Positions 8,101 through 13,961 of a DNA stretch of 15,865 nt are shown in pieces. The notes under the pieces are model-generated. The model ran no database searches. It was not told the origin of the DNA and saw only the letters and a program-made list of their open reading frames with translations. The DNA lies in assembly GCA_018813405.1 (NCBI GenBank), contig JAHJBW010000204.1, positions 1 to 15,865 of the forward strand, given 5' to 3'. Each line of letters opens with the position of its first letter. Within the stretch, counting starts at the first letter, position 1. The DNA comes from Candidatus Margulisiibacteriota bacterium (GTDB lineage: Bacteria; Margulisbacteria; WOR-1; XYC2-FULL-46-14; JAHJBW01). Made by a program: the position numbers and the translations under genes.

Positions 8101-10221
8101 GATAACGTCCTCTTCTTTTAATATTATGCCTTCCAAATATCCGGCGATTTCAAGATGAAGCTTTCTTCTCTCCTCTTGCAGCAACGAGTCATAAAGCTCT
8201 TTTTGTATCCTGTCGTGCGAGAAAGAGTAAAATTCCTTCTTGCCCCTTTTCTCCCGCCAGATAACATGGTTCTTAAGCGCCTGCTCGATGGCATGGCTTA
8301 TATCCCCGCGGGGCAGCCCCGAGACCCTCATAAGATCGTTGGTGGTGAATTTTTTGCCCCAGACAGACGCCAACTTAAGGATATTCTTCGACTGCTGATC
8401 AAGGACCTGCAGACGGGAAAAAAGCAGGTTCAATATATTTTTGGGAATAGCCACCCGGGAAAGTTTTTCGCTGTCGAATTGCCATTCAAGGTTATCAAAA
8501 AAAACAACCTCATTCTCAACAAGGTATCTTACTATCTCGAAATAGAAGTAAGGGTTGCCATTGGACTTTTCAAATAGCCGCTCGCTCAGTTCCTCAATAT
8601 CTTCCGTTTTGCGTTTCAAAAGCTCGGCGGTCATTCTCCTTATATCGGTTTTGTCGAGATTTTTGAGGGGAATGCGGTTGACCTTTGGGTCGACCTTTGC
8701 CTCCTCCACGTCTTCAGTCCTTGCCGCCATAATGAAGGCGATCGGTTTTTTTTCGAAATGCGAGAACATTTCTTCCGCCAGCCTGACAGTGCTTTCATCC
8801 ACCCACTGCCAGTCGTCCATAAAGACCACCAGGGGCATTTGTTCACATATTGCCATAAAAAAGCTGGCCATAACGGTCTGTATCCTGAAGCGGTCCTTTT
8901 CAAGGCCCAGGCTTTTTACGGCCGGCTGTTTGCCGATCAGTTCTTCAAGGGTCGGACAAACATCAACAAGCAAACCACCAAGGTCCCCCACCTGCTTAAG
9001 GATCGCATTTTTCCATTGTTCCTTAGCCGCCGCTTCCAACATTCGCGTGAAATGCACAAAGTTGGTCAGTATCTCTGATATCCCGCTGAAAGGGATGTTC
9101 TTTGAATAAAGACTGCTGCTTCCTTCCAGGAACATGGCCCCTTTGCCTTCCACATATTTCTTTGCTTCTCTAGCCAGCCTGGTTTTCCCCACCCCCGTCT
9201 CGCCGGAAACAAGAATCCTGACCGGCCGGTTGTCAAATATCCTGTCGACCGTTTCTTTTAGCTGTTTAATATCTTCGTTGTGTCCGGTAAAGCTCGCGCG
9301 GTAGGTCATTTCAGGAGAAACGTCTTTAAGTCCCAGCTCAAATTCCTGGTCACCCTTCCCGTTCTTTATAAGAGACAGACAGTACTGCAGGTCGGCCATA
9401 AGGCCTTTTTCGCTTTGATACCTTTGCCTGGTCTCTTTTTGTAAAAGTTTCAATACAATCCTGTCCAACGAGAAGGGAACTTCAGATCTGGAGCTTTTGA
9501 TAGGCTTGGGGAGACTGGCCACCTGCTGATGAAGCAGTTCTTCCACTTTTTTGGACCGAAAAGGCAGCTCTCCGACCAGGCCTTCGTAAAGCGTCATGCC
9601 AAGTGAATAGAAGTCAGACCTGCGATCAACCGGCTGTTTGATCATGCCAAGCTGTTCGGGCGACATATACCCCAGGGTGCCTGCCAGAGACACTTCGGGG
9701 ATCTTTTCCATGTCGCTTATGCCCGCCACGCCAAAATCCACCAGTTTTACATTGTTGTTCTTGTCCACAAGGATATTGGTCGGCTTTATATCTCTGTGCA
9801 AAATATCCTTGGCATGAACATATTCAAGCGCCCCCACGACTTGCTCCACAGCTCCCACGACCTCATCATAGGCATTATTGTTCTTCATCCATTCTTTAAT
9901 GTTCTTTCCTTCTATGTATTCTTCGACCAGATAGCCAGTCCCATTCTCTTTGCCGGCGTCAAATATCTTGACCAGGTTGGGATGGTCCAGCTTGGCAAGC
10001 GTTTTGATCTCCTTCAGAAAGTCGGAGAAAGTAGAGGTGCCAGTTCCGGTCGCTGTAGCGGTACCAGCAGTCCCGACGGTGGTCCCATCTTCCACAGCCA
10101 AAAAAAGCTTGAGGGCAACAGGCTTGTTTTCCTTTTCATCCCAAGCCTTGTAAACAGTCCCGCTGCTGCCTTTCCCCAGTTCTTTTTCTATCCTGTATCG
10201 GTCGGCAATTTTTTCTTGCAC
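5128..10221 (-). CDS. Giant dual kinase: Ser/Thr kinase - STAND ATPase - TPR - GAF - histidine kinase (first copy of the array)
   Basis: 1697 residues, with the same architecture as the next gene downstream. Ser/Thr kinase, about 8-285: glycine loop LGKGSSGTV (15-23), Lys38, alphaC Glu71, HRDIKPTN (142-149), DFG (162-164), MSPEQ (186-190). ATPase: Walker A GETGVGKT (340-347), Walker B VVFMDD (465-470). TPR-like helices run from about 725 to 1265. GAF spans about 1285-1435 and a coiled coil to about 1480. Histidine kinase: His1488 in HELRSP, an N-box, G1 DSGIGIP and G2 GTGLGM, all intact. The beta3-alphaC linker carries a Gly/Thr/Ala repeat at residues 46-64. The start is GTG at 10221, six bases after AGGGGG; the first ATG would lie far inside the kinase fold. 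It is the first gene of the kinase operon, with its own promoter about 50 bases upstream. Such proteins are thought to join Ser/Thr and His phosphorylation; which step is the output here is not known. Confidence 0.95.
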   Translation of the reverse strand: MQEKIADRYRIEKELGKGSSGTVYKAWDEKENKPVALKLFLAVEDGTTVGTAGTATATGTGTSTFSDFLKEIKTLAKLDHPNLVKIFDAGKENGTGYLVEEYIEGKNIKEWMKNNNAYDEVVGAVEQVVGALEYVHAKDILHRDIKPTNILVDKNNNVKLVDFGVAGISDMEKIPEVSLAGTLGYMSPEQLGMIKQPVDRRSDFYSLGMTLYEGLVGELPFRSKKVEELLHQQVASLPKPIKSSRSEVPFSLDRIVLKLLQKETRQRYQSEKGLMADLQYCLSLIKNGKGDQEFELGLKDVSPEMTYRASFTGHNEDIKQLKETVDRIFDNRPVRILVSGETGVGKTRLAREAKKYVEGKGAMFLEGSSSLYSKNIPFSGISEILTNFVHFTRMLEAAAKEQWKNAILKQVGDLGGLLVDVCPTLEELIGKQPAVKSLGLEKDRFRIQTVMASFFMAICEQMPLVVFMDDWQWVDESTVRLAEEMFSHFEKKPIAFIMAARTEDVEEAKVDPKVNRIPLKNLDKTDIRRMTAELLKRKTEDIEELSERLFEKSNGNPYFYFEIVRYLVENEVVFFDNLEWQFDSEKLSRVAIPKNILNLLFSRLQVLDQQSKNILKLASVWGKKFTTNDLMRVSGLPRGDISHAIEQALKNHVIWREKRGKKEFYSFSHDRIQKELYDSLLQEERRKLHLEIAGYLEGIILKEEDVIYELARHLIEGGNTKKGVKYAILAGHKAKDNYANVDAAYFYSYALENFPEKNSAEYLELKERLGDVFSLLGRYEDGIKIFEELQPLIKEKLKKARLERKIGDQHFQTGQKVMAIDHYKKGLRYLGRRQPATLPSVGLSIVTQAIVQTFHALFPSVVEKPRLKGNDKAVEAARLYSLLGYVYFFLDLQRDLEAHLKALNLAEISGDPAVIANEYALHGVMIAPLRMLARALRYAKKGVEIARTANDKQVLGSALVHLGMVQYSRGEFNDSIKSCTEGYKMCVEVGDFWEATLGMVHLGLDYSRISEYHKSMEICEKGYEMSKRVKDYRGMGMHLIQICRNYTIWGDLQRAIEAGEEGYVYTENVKDYFLASDICFVLGRAYALYGDFNAAFDKLSKSRYYIEKKLKMKGPYAIPAYLYSGEAYLQARDKIKGLSARDKEKHLKLAEKYNRETMKLVNKFGAGYKGFALGVKGQIEIAKGNKDKAIKTLKMAIDHALSVNDKYEWGLACAALGEYLLRFDVTYPSKETLAALKEAERLFKEIDARGELEKLTRLLGRYETQKKPEEQLREKVELSSFFKVSQIMSSILDPDRLIEKIMDSIIEVLGAQRGFLFLYNEQNGKLEVRVARNLDKETINSEDFEFSRGIINYVDTSGESVVVTDAQTDERFKTKKSITTHKLKSILCSPLRYKDKNLGVIYLDNKLVTKLFTEEHLRLLSALTTQAAIALENARAYREIEKLNDSLEEKVEERTQQLRMKSDQLEMSNEELKAASQAKSQFMSSMTHELRSPLAAIIGFADLLKDGGYGQLGPDALGAVGQMEDAAQHLMGLINDILDMAKIEAGKMEVRPQDFLVKDCVDTVLATVIPLAEQRKLELKQDVQVEVAYGDLKRVSQILWNLLSNSIKFTNEGSIEVRAWKEGDKCVISVKDSGIGIPEDKKEKVFATFEQVDPKHKGTGLGMSISKQLVEMHGGKIWFESIPGQGSTFYFTLPYRS
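5983..6021 (-). repeat. Near-identical DNA block shared by the two kinases (copy in the first kinase)
   Basis: Partner of the block at 901-939, with 38 of 39 bases identical. Being only 39 bp, it is a weak substrate for recombination, but it shows that silent positions are conserved locally. Confidence 0.8.
10030..10086 (-). repeat. Gly/Thr/Ala low-complexity linker in the first kinase
   Basis: Codons 46-64 of the first kinase encode a run built only of Gly, Thr, Ala, Val and Ser (GTTVGTAGTATATGTGTST), from degenerate short repeats at DNA level. It sits between Lys38 and the alphaC Glu71. The second copy has a shorter glycine-rich and charged linker at the same place (residues 41-56). Replication slippage is a plausible origin. 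Confidence 0.75.
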
Positions 10222-10227
10222 TTGACG

Positions 10228-10233
10228 CCCCCT
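10228..10233 (-). promoter_or_regulatory. Ribosome binding site deciding the GTG start of the first kinase
   Basis: AGGGGG on the minus strand, 6 bases before the GTG at 10221. No in-frame ATG in this position could replace the GTG, and the next residues match the N-termini of the two paralogues. The site therefore fixes the start. Confidence 0.75.
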
Positions 10234-10273
10234 TTTTCTTCTTCAGAAAAAAATAATTGTGATGTTTGGCAGA

Positions 10274-10302
10274 ATATTATCAAAGTAAGGGGGAAAAATC
10301 AA
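10274..10302 (-). promoter_or_regulatory. Sigma70-like promoter of the kinase operon, extended -10
   Basis: On the minus strand, TTGATT (10302-10297) and TAATAT (10279-10274) are separated by exactly 17 bases, with TGA directly before the -10 hexamer (an extended -10). A one-off reading uses GATAAT with a 15-base spacer. The predicted start of transcription is near 10267, leaving a leader of about 45 bases that is purine-rich before the ribosome binding site. This is the only convincing promoter in the window and lies in its only gap longer than 20 bases (10222-10371). It separates the metabolic gene run from the kinase array. The rest of the gap shows no RNA gene or clear operator. Confidence 0.6.
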
Positions 10303-10371
10303 CGAGTTTTCTTTATTAGCAGGACAGGAGAATATTAATGTAATAGGATATTGCCGTATCCATAAAGATCG

Positions 10372-11241
10372 TTAGATGTCTATCCCCAAAAAATAACGGA
10401 CGGCAAGGCCGATCAAGAAGCTCAAGGCGGCAACCCCTAAACTGATCGAAAGCATCTCAAGAAATCGCTTCCTGAAAGGCATCTCCCTGACAACCGAAAA
10501 GTAGAACGTAAAAATAAAGATCAGCATGACCGCGCCTATCAGGGCGCAAAGCAAAGCAAGGAAATAGTTATGCAGTACAAAATACGGGACGATCAAAACC
10601 GCCACTGCCATTACATAAGCGACTCCGGTATAAAAAGAGGCTTTGAGCGGGTTCTTGCCGCCAGCTTCCGACTTGGTGGAAAGATATTCCGAGGCCGCCA
10701 TAGAAAGCGAAGCCGCGATCCCTGTAATCAGGCCCGCCATCCCGACGATCCTGGTATTCTGCAGGGCAAAGGTTAAGCCAGCCATGGTCCCGGAGAGCTC
10801 AACCAGGGCATCGTTCAAGCCCAGTACGACGGAACCGATATATTTCAGGCGGTCCTCATCTATCATGGCGACAAGCTCTTTCTCGTGCCCCTCTTCCTCT
10901 GCCTGTATCGCCTGGGCTTCCGGGATAGCTCCGATCATTTTGCAGTAGGCATCCTGCGCCCTGCCCTCTGCCGCCTCCATAAGCTTTATGGCAAAAGTGA
11001 CGCCAAATATGTAGGTGATGCTAGAATACCACCAAACCTTGAAGCGGTCTGGTTTTACGTCGCGGCCGGTGAACTTCTTCCAGATGCCGTAATGGCGGAG
11101 CTCGTCATCAGATATTCTTTTCAGGACCTCTTTGTTGTGGGCTTTCTTCTCCCTGCGGGACAGGTTGAGGTAGACAAAATGCTCGGTTATCTCATTCCTC
11201 TGGAATGAAAGCATGGCCTTATTTTCTTCAGGCGATATCAT
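10372..11241 (-). CDS. Ferritin-like (rubrerythrin-type) / VIT1-CCC1 fusion membrane protein, iron or manganese handling
   Basis: 289 residues, in two parts. Residues 5-130 form a ferritin-like four-helix domain with diiron ligand motifs: Glu17 and Glu20 in helix 1, ExxH at 47-50, Glu89/Glu92 in helix 3, and ExxH at 116-119. Residues 135-289 are a VIT1/CCC1 transporter domain with the signature GLNDALVELSGTMAG (141-155), the MAASEYLS segment (181-188), and about five hydrophobic helices near 136-160, 163-185, 205-224, 226-250 and 264-287. The family includes the bacterial MbfA-type proteins, which export iron and protect against peroxide; plant and yeast VIT1/CCC1 move Fe2+ or Mn2+. The ATG lies 1 base after the trpB stop, with AAAGG about 6 bases upstream. 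It is the last gene of its run. Membrane location and metal transport are well supported; the metal and the direction are inferred. Confidence 0.9.
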   Translation of the reverse strand: MISPEENKAMLSFQRNEITEHFVYLNLSRREKKAHNKEVLKRISDDELRHYGIWKKFTGRDVKPDRFKVWWYSSITYIFGVTFAIKLMEAAEGRAQDAYCKMIGAIPEAQAIQAEEEGHEKELVAMIDEDRLKYIGSVVLGLNDALVELSGTMAGLTFALQNTRIVGMAGLITGIAASLSMAASEYLSTKSEAGGKNPLKASFYTGVAYVMAVAVLIVPYFVLHNYFLALLCALIGAVMLIFIFTFYFSVVREMPFRKRFLEMLSISLGVAALSFLIGLAVRYFLGIDI

Positions 11242-11242
11242 C

Positions 11243-12598
11243 CTAAACCTTTGGAATGCTTTCCAGCGCTTTTTTAATATCCGCTTCAGGATATTCGTAA
11301 TCTTTTATTTCTCCTGAAAGAAAAGCGTCATAGGCCGCCAGGTCAAAATGCCCGTGTCCGCTCAGATTGAACACGATCACTGTCCCTTCCCTGGCCATCT
11401 TTGCTTCATCAATGGCGGCCCTGATGGCATGGTTCGATTCGGGCGCCGGAAGTATTCCCTCTGTCTTTGCAAAAAGCACGCCCGCTTCAAAACAAGCGGT
11501 TTGGTGGAGCGCCCTGGGCTCGACGACCTTCTCATTGACAAGCAATGAAAGCAGCGGGGCGTCACCGTGGTACCTTAAGCCGCCCGCGTGGATGCCGGGC
11601 GGGACAAAATTGTGGCCCAGGGTATGCATCAGCACCAGCGGCGTCATGCCTGCCGTGTCGCCAAAGTCATAAACGTACGGGCCTTTTGTCAGCGTCGGGC
11701 AGGCCATCGGTTCGGTGGCAATAAAGCGGATATCGTGTTTACCGGAAAGCTTTTCTTTTACGAATGGGAACACAAAGCCGGCAAAGTTGCTGCCGCCTCC
11801 AACACAACCGATCATGATATCAGGCGTTTTTTCTCCGGCCAGCTTGAGCTGTTCTTTGGTCTCAAGGCCAACGATGGTCTGATGCAAAAGCACATGGTTC
11901 AAGACAGAGCCAAGCGAGTATTTTGTATCCTCATTCTTGGCCGCTTCTTCAACAGCTTCAGAAATAGCAATGCCCAAACTCCCCAGACAACCGGGCAGTT
12001 CCTGGTTTATTTTTCTGCCCGCGTCGGTCTTCATGGTCGGGGAAGCGTCAACTTCCGCGCCATAGGTCTGCATCAGTATCCTTCGATACGGCTTTTGTTC
12101 ATAGCTGACCTTTACCATATAAACATGGCATTTAAGGCCAAAAATATTGCAGGCAAAAGAAAGCGCCGAGCCCCATTGTCCGGCGCCGGTCTCGGTTGAG
12201 ATGCGCTTCACGCCCTCCTGCTTGTTATAGTACGCCTGGGCCACAGCCGTGTTGGGCTTGTGGGAACCGGATGGAGAAACACTCTCATTCTTAAAGTATA
12301 TCCTGGCTTTAGTGCCTATTGCCTTTTCAAGGTTGCTGGCCCTTACCAGTGGGCTCGGCCTCCACAACTTATATATCTCGATCAGCTCGTCCGGGATCTC
12401 GATCCAGGGTTCCATTGAAACCTCTTGCTTGATCAAAGCCATGGGAAACAAGGGGGCCAGGTCGGCCGGTCCGATAGGCTTTTTTGTCCCCGGGTGCAGC
12501 GGCGGGGCAGGCGGCTTGGGAAGGTCAGGGGCAATGTTGTACCACCTCTTGGGAATTTCTCCTTCTCTTAAGATTATTTTCTTGTCTTTGTCAGCCAT
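11243..12598 (-). CDS. trpB: Tryptophan synthase beta-like enzyme, TrpB2 type (PLP-dependent)
   Basis: 451 residues, longer than the usual 390-400 of TrpB1 and typical of TrpB2. TrpB enzymes join indole and L-serine to give tryptophan using PLP. Seen here: the substrate-loop motif RPSPL (80-84), GSHKPN with the Schiff-base Lys114 (111-116), ETGAGQWG (136-143), the PLP phosphate-binding GCVGGGSN (264-271) and the C-terminal SGHGHFDL typical of TrpB2. An N-terminal extension of about 45 residues is rich in proline. No trpA or other trp gene is present, so it must act alone, either salvaging free indole or using another substrate (some TrpB2 enzymes have been proposed to work as serine deaminases or with phosphoserine). 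Ribosome binding site AAAGGAG lies 9 bases before the ATG; the gap to the flavodiiron stop is 1 base. It sits oddly inside an oxygen-response gene run. Confidence 0.92.
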   Translation of the reverse strand: MADKDKKIILREGEIPKRWYNIAPDLPKPPAPPLHPGTKKPIGPADLAPLFPMALIKQEVSMEPWIEIPDELIEIYKLWRPSPLVRASNLEKAIGTKARIYFKNESVSPSGSHKPNTAVAQAYYNKQEGVKRISTETGAGQWGSALSFACNIFGLKCHVYMVKVSYEQKPYRRILMQTYGAEVDASPTMKTDAGRKINQELPGCLGSLGIAISEAVEEAAKNEDTKYSLGSVLNHVLLHQTIVGLETKEQLKLAGEKTPDIMIGCVGGGSNFAGFVFPFVKEKLSGKHDIRFIATEPMACPTLTKGPYVYDFGDTAGMTPLVLMHTLGHNFVPPGIHAGGLRYHGDAPLLSLLVNEKVVEPRALHQTACFEAGVLFAKTEGILPAPESNHAIRAAIDEAKMAREGTVIVFNLSGHGHFDLAAYDAFLSGEIKDYEYPEADIKKALESIPKV

Positions 12599-12599
12599 A

Positions 12600-13793
12600 T
12601 TAGTTTTCTCCTTTCATGACCAGGCTATCGGCCTGGTGTTTATTATAGACGGTCTGGGCCAATGAGTCCAAGGCCTTTAGGTCAGCTTCTTTAGGGTGTC
12701 CCTTCACTAAAACCGGCTCAAGCAGTTCTACTTTTAGGTTGGTGAGCATTCCCTTGATCGTTTCTACCGTTTTCCCACCCCAACCAAAGGAGCCCATAAT
12801 TGAGGCATAGCGCAGTTTTGGGCGGAGCGCGTTTGCAAGATAAGCCGCGTAAACCGCGGCCGGATGCGGGCCTGCCAGAACCGTCGGCGAACCAATCACG
12901 ATGGTCGCCGCGTCTACCAGCGAGATCGCCAGCTCGCCGATATCAGTTTCAGTAAGGTTAAAGGGCTTGACCGTTATCCCTTTTTTGGCAAGTGCCTCCA
13001 CAAAATGGTCTGCCATTGCCTTGGTAGAACCGTGCATGGATACATAGGGAAAGACAACTTCGTTCTTAACCCTGTCAGAGGTCCAGTCCTTATAAGCGTC
13101 AATGATGAATTTTGGCTTATCATAGATCGGCCCGTGGCTAGGTGCAATGAGCGTGAAGTCGTATTTGCTGATTTTCTCGATGTTCTTCACGATCAATGAC
13201 CTGAAGGGCATCATGATCTCGGCGAAATATCTTTTTGCCGATTCGTATACTTTGCATTCATCAACGACATAAGCTTCGCTCGATGCAAGGTGCGAGCCGA
13301 AAAAGTCGCAGGTGAAAAGAATCTTGTCTTCGGCAAGATAGGTGCAAAAAGTCTCCGGCCAATGGACCCAAGGCGTAAAGATGAACTCGAGCGTTTTGCC
13401 GCCAAGCGGGAGCTTTTCGCCGTCAGCTACCACAATGAACCGGTCCTCCGCAACAAGCAGGTGATCCATCAGTTCAACCTTGCACTTTTCGTTCGTCACA
13501 ACTTTTGCCGCGGGGAATTTGGCAAGCACCGCGGGGATGGAGCCGGAATGGTCCTGCTCGCCATGATGGGCAATCACATAATCGATCTTAGATATTTTGA
13601 GCTCCTTCAGGTGTTCAAGCAGGACATCGGTCTTTACAGGATCAACAGTATCAATAAGCGCGGTCTTGTCGAAGCCCTTTATGATGTAAGCATTATAAGT
13701 GGTGCCGTCAGGCAGGGGGATAAGCTCATCGAACAGCCGCCTGTCAAAGTGCTTGGATCCTACCTCAAAGACGTTCTTTTTTATTTCAATCAT
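12600..13793 (-). CDS. A-type flavodiiron protein (rubredoxin:oxygen / NO reductase)
   Basis: 397 residues from the ATG at 13793. The N-terminal metallo-beta-lactamase-like domain (about 1-245) carries a full diiron ligand set: His77, Glu79 and Asp81 in HGEQDH, His144 in WVHWPE, Asp163 in CDFFGSH, and His220 in APSHGP. The C-terminal flavodoxin domain (about 246-395) shows the FMN phosphate loop SMHGST (252-257) and later SPT and GSFGWGG segments. Such enzymes reduce O2 to water, or NO to N2O, in the cytosol of anaerobes, using electrons from rubredoxin. The upstream TTG at 13805 would add four residues, but GAGG at 13803-13800 is placed 6 bases before the ATG at 13793, so the ATG is preferred. 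The gene overlaps the rubredoxin stop by 8 bases, which implies coupled translation of the two partners. Whether O2 or NO is the main substrate cannot be read from the sequence. Confidence 0.95.
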   Translation of the reverse strand: MIEIKKNVFEVGSKHFDRRLFDELIPLPDGTTYNAYIIKGFDKTALIDTVDPVKTDVLLEHLKELKISKIDYVIAHHGEQDHSGSIPAVLAKFPAAKVVTNEKCKVELMDHLLVAEDRFIVVADGEKLPLGGKTLEFIFTPWVHWPETFCTYLAEDKILFTCDFFGSHLASSEAYVVDECKVYESAKRYFAEIMMPFRSLIVKNIEKISKYDFTLIAPSHGPIYDKPKFIIDAYKDWTSDRVKNEVVFPYVSMHGSTKAMADHFVEALAKKGITVKPFNLTETDIGELAISLVDAATIVIGSPTVLAGPHPAAVYAAYLANALRPKLRYASIMGSFGWGGKTVETIKGMLTNLKVELLEPVLVKGHPKEADLKALDSLAQTVYNKHQADSLVMKGEN

Positions 13794-13950
13794 TGTATTC
13801 CTCAAATTGGTCCTTCCCTACTCCGCAGACCGGGCAGACCCAATCATCAGGGATATCTTCAAAAGACGTGCCGGGTTTTACGCCCGAATCAGGATCGCCG
13901 GCGGCAGGGTCATAGATATAACTGCAAACCTTGCATATGTATTTTTTCAT
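13786..13950 (-). CDS. Rubredoxin
   Basis: 54 residues, the usual size for a single-iron rubredoxin. The two Fe-binding knuckles are CKVC (6-9) and CPVC (39-42), with the conserved YIYDP (11-15) and PDDWVCPVCG segment (34-43). Rubredoxin is a small cytosolic one-electron carrier and the known donor to flavodiiron proteins. Here it directly precedes, and overlaps by 8 bases, the flavodiiron gene. The ATG at 13950 follows AAAGGA by 5 bases and lies 11 bases after the stop of the flavoprotein gene. One oddity: the residue after the second Cys of the first knuckle is Ser10, where Gly is nearly always found. Val44, next to the second knuckle, is as in clostridial rubredoxin. The identification is secure. 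Confidence 0.96.
   Translation of the reverse strand: MKKYICKVCSYIYDPAAGDPDSGVKPGTSFEDIPDDWVCPVCGVGKDQFEEYND
13800..13803 (-). promoter_or_regulatory. Ribosome binding site deciding the flavodiiron start
   Basis: GAGG on the minus strand, inside the rubredoxin coding sequence and 6 bases before the ATG at 13793. It favours this ATG over the TTG at 13805. Confidence 0.7.
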
Positions 13951-13961
13951 ATTAATCCTTT

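Noticed and set aside
10325..10345. Plus-strand AGGAG followed by ATG at 10338
   Set aside because: The ATG is followed at once by TAA and TAG, so it encodes nothing.
10346..10361. Hairpin GGATA-CGGCAA-TATCC on the minus strand just after the VIT1 gene, a possible terminator
   Set aside because: The stem is only 5 bp with two G-C pairs and is not followed by a run of T; too weak to call an intrinsic terminator.
13794..13805. TTG start giving the flavodiiron protein four extra N-terminal residues
   Set aside because: The ATG at 13793 has a better placed GAGG, and family members begin at this point.
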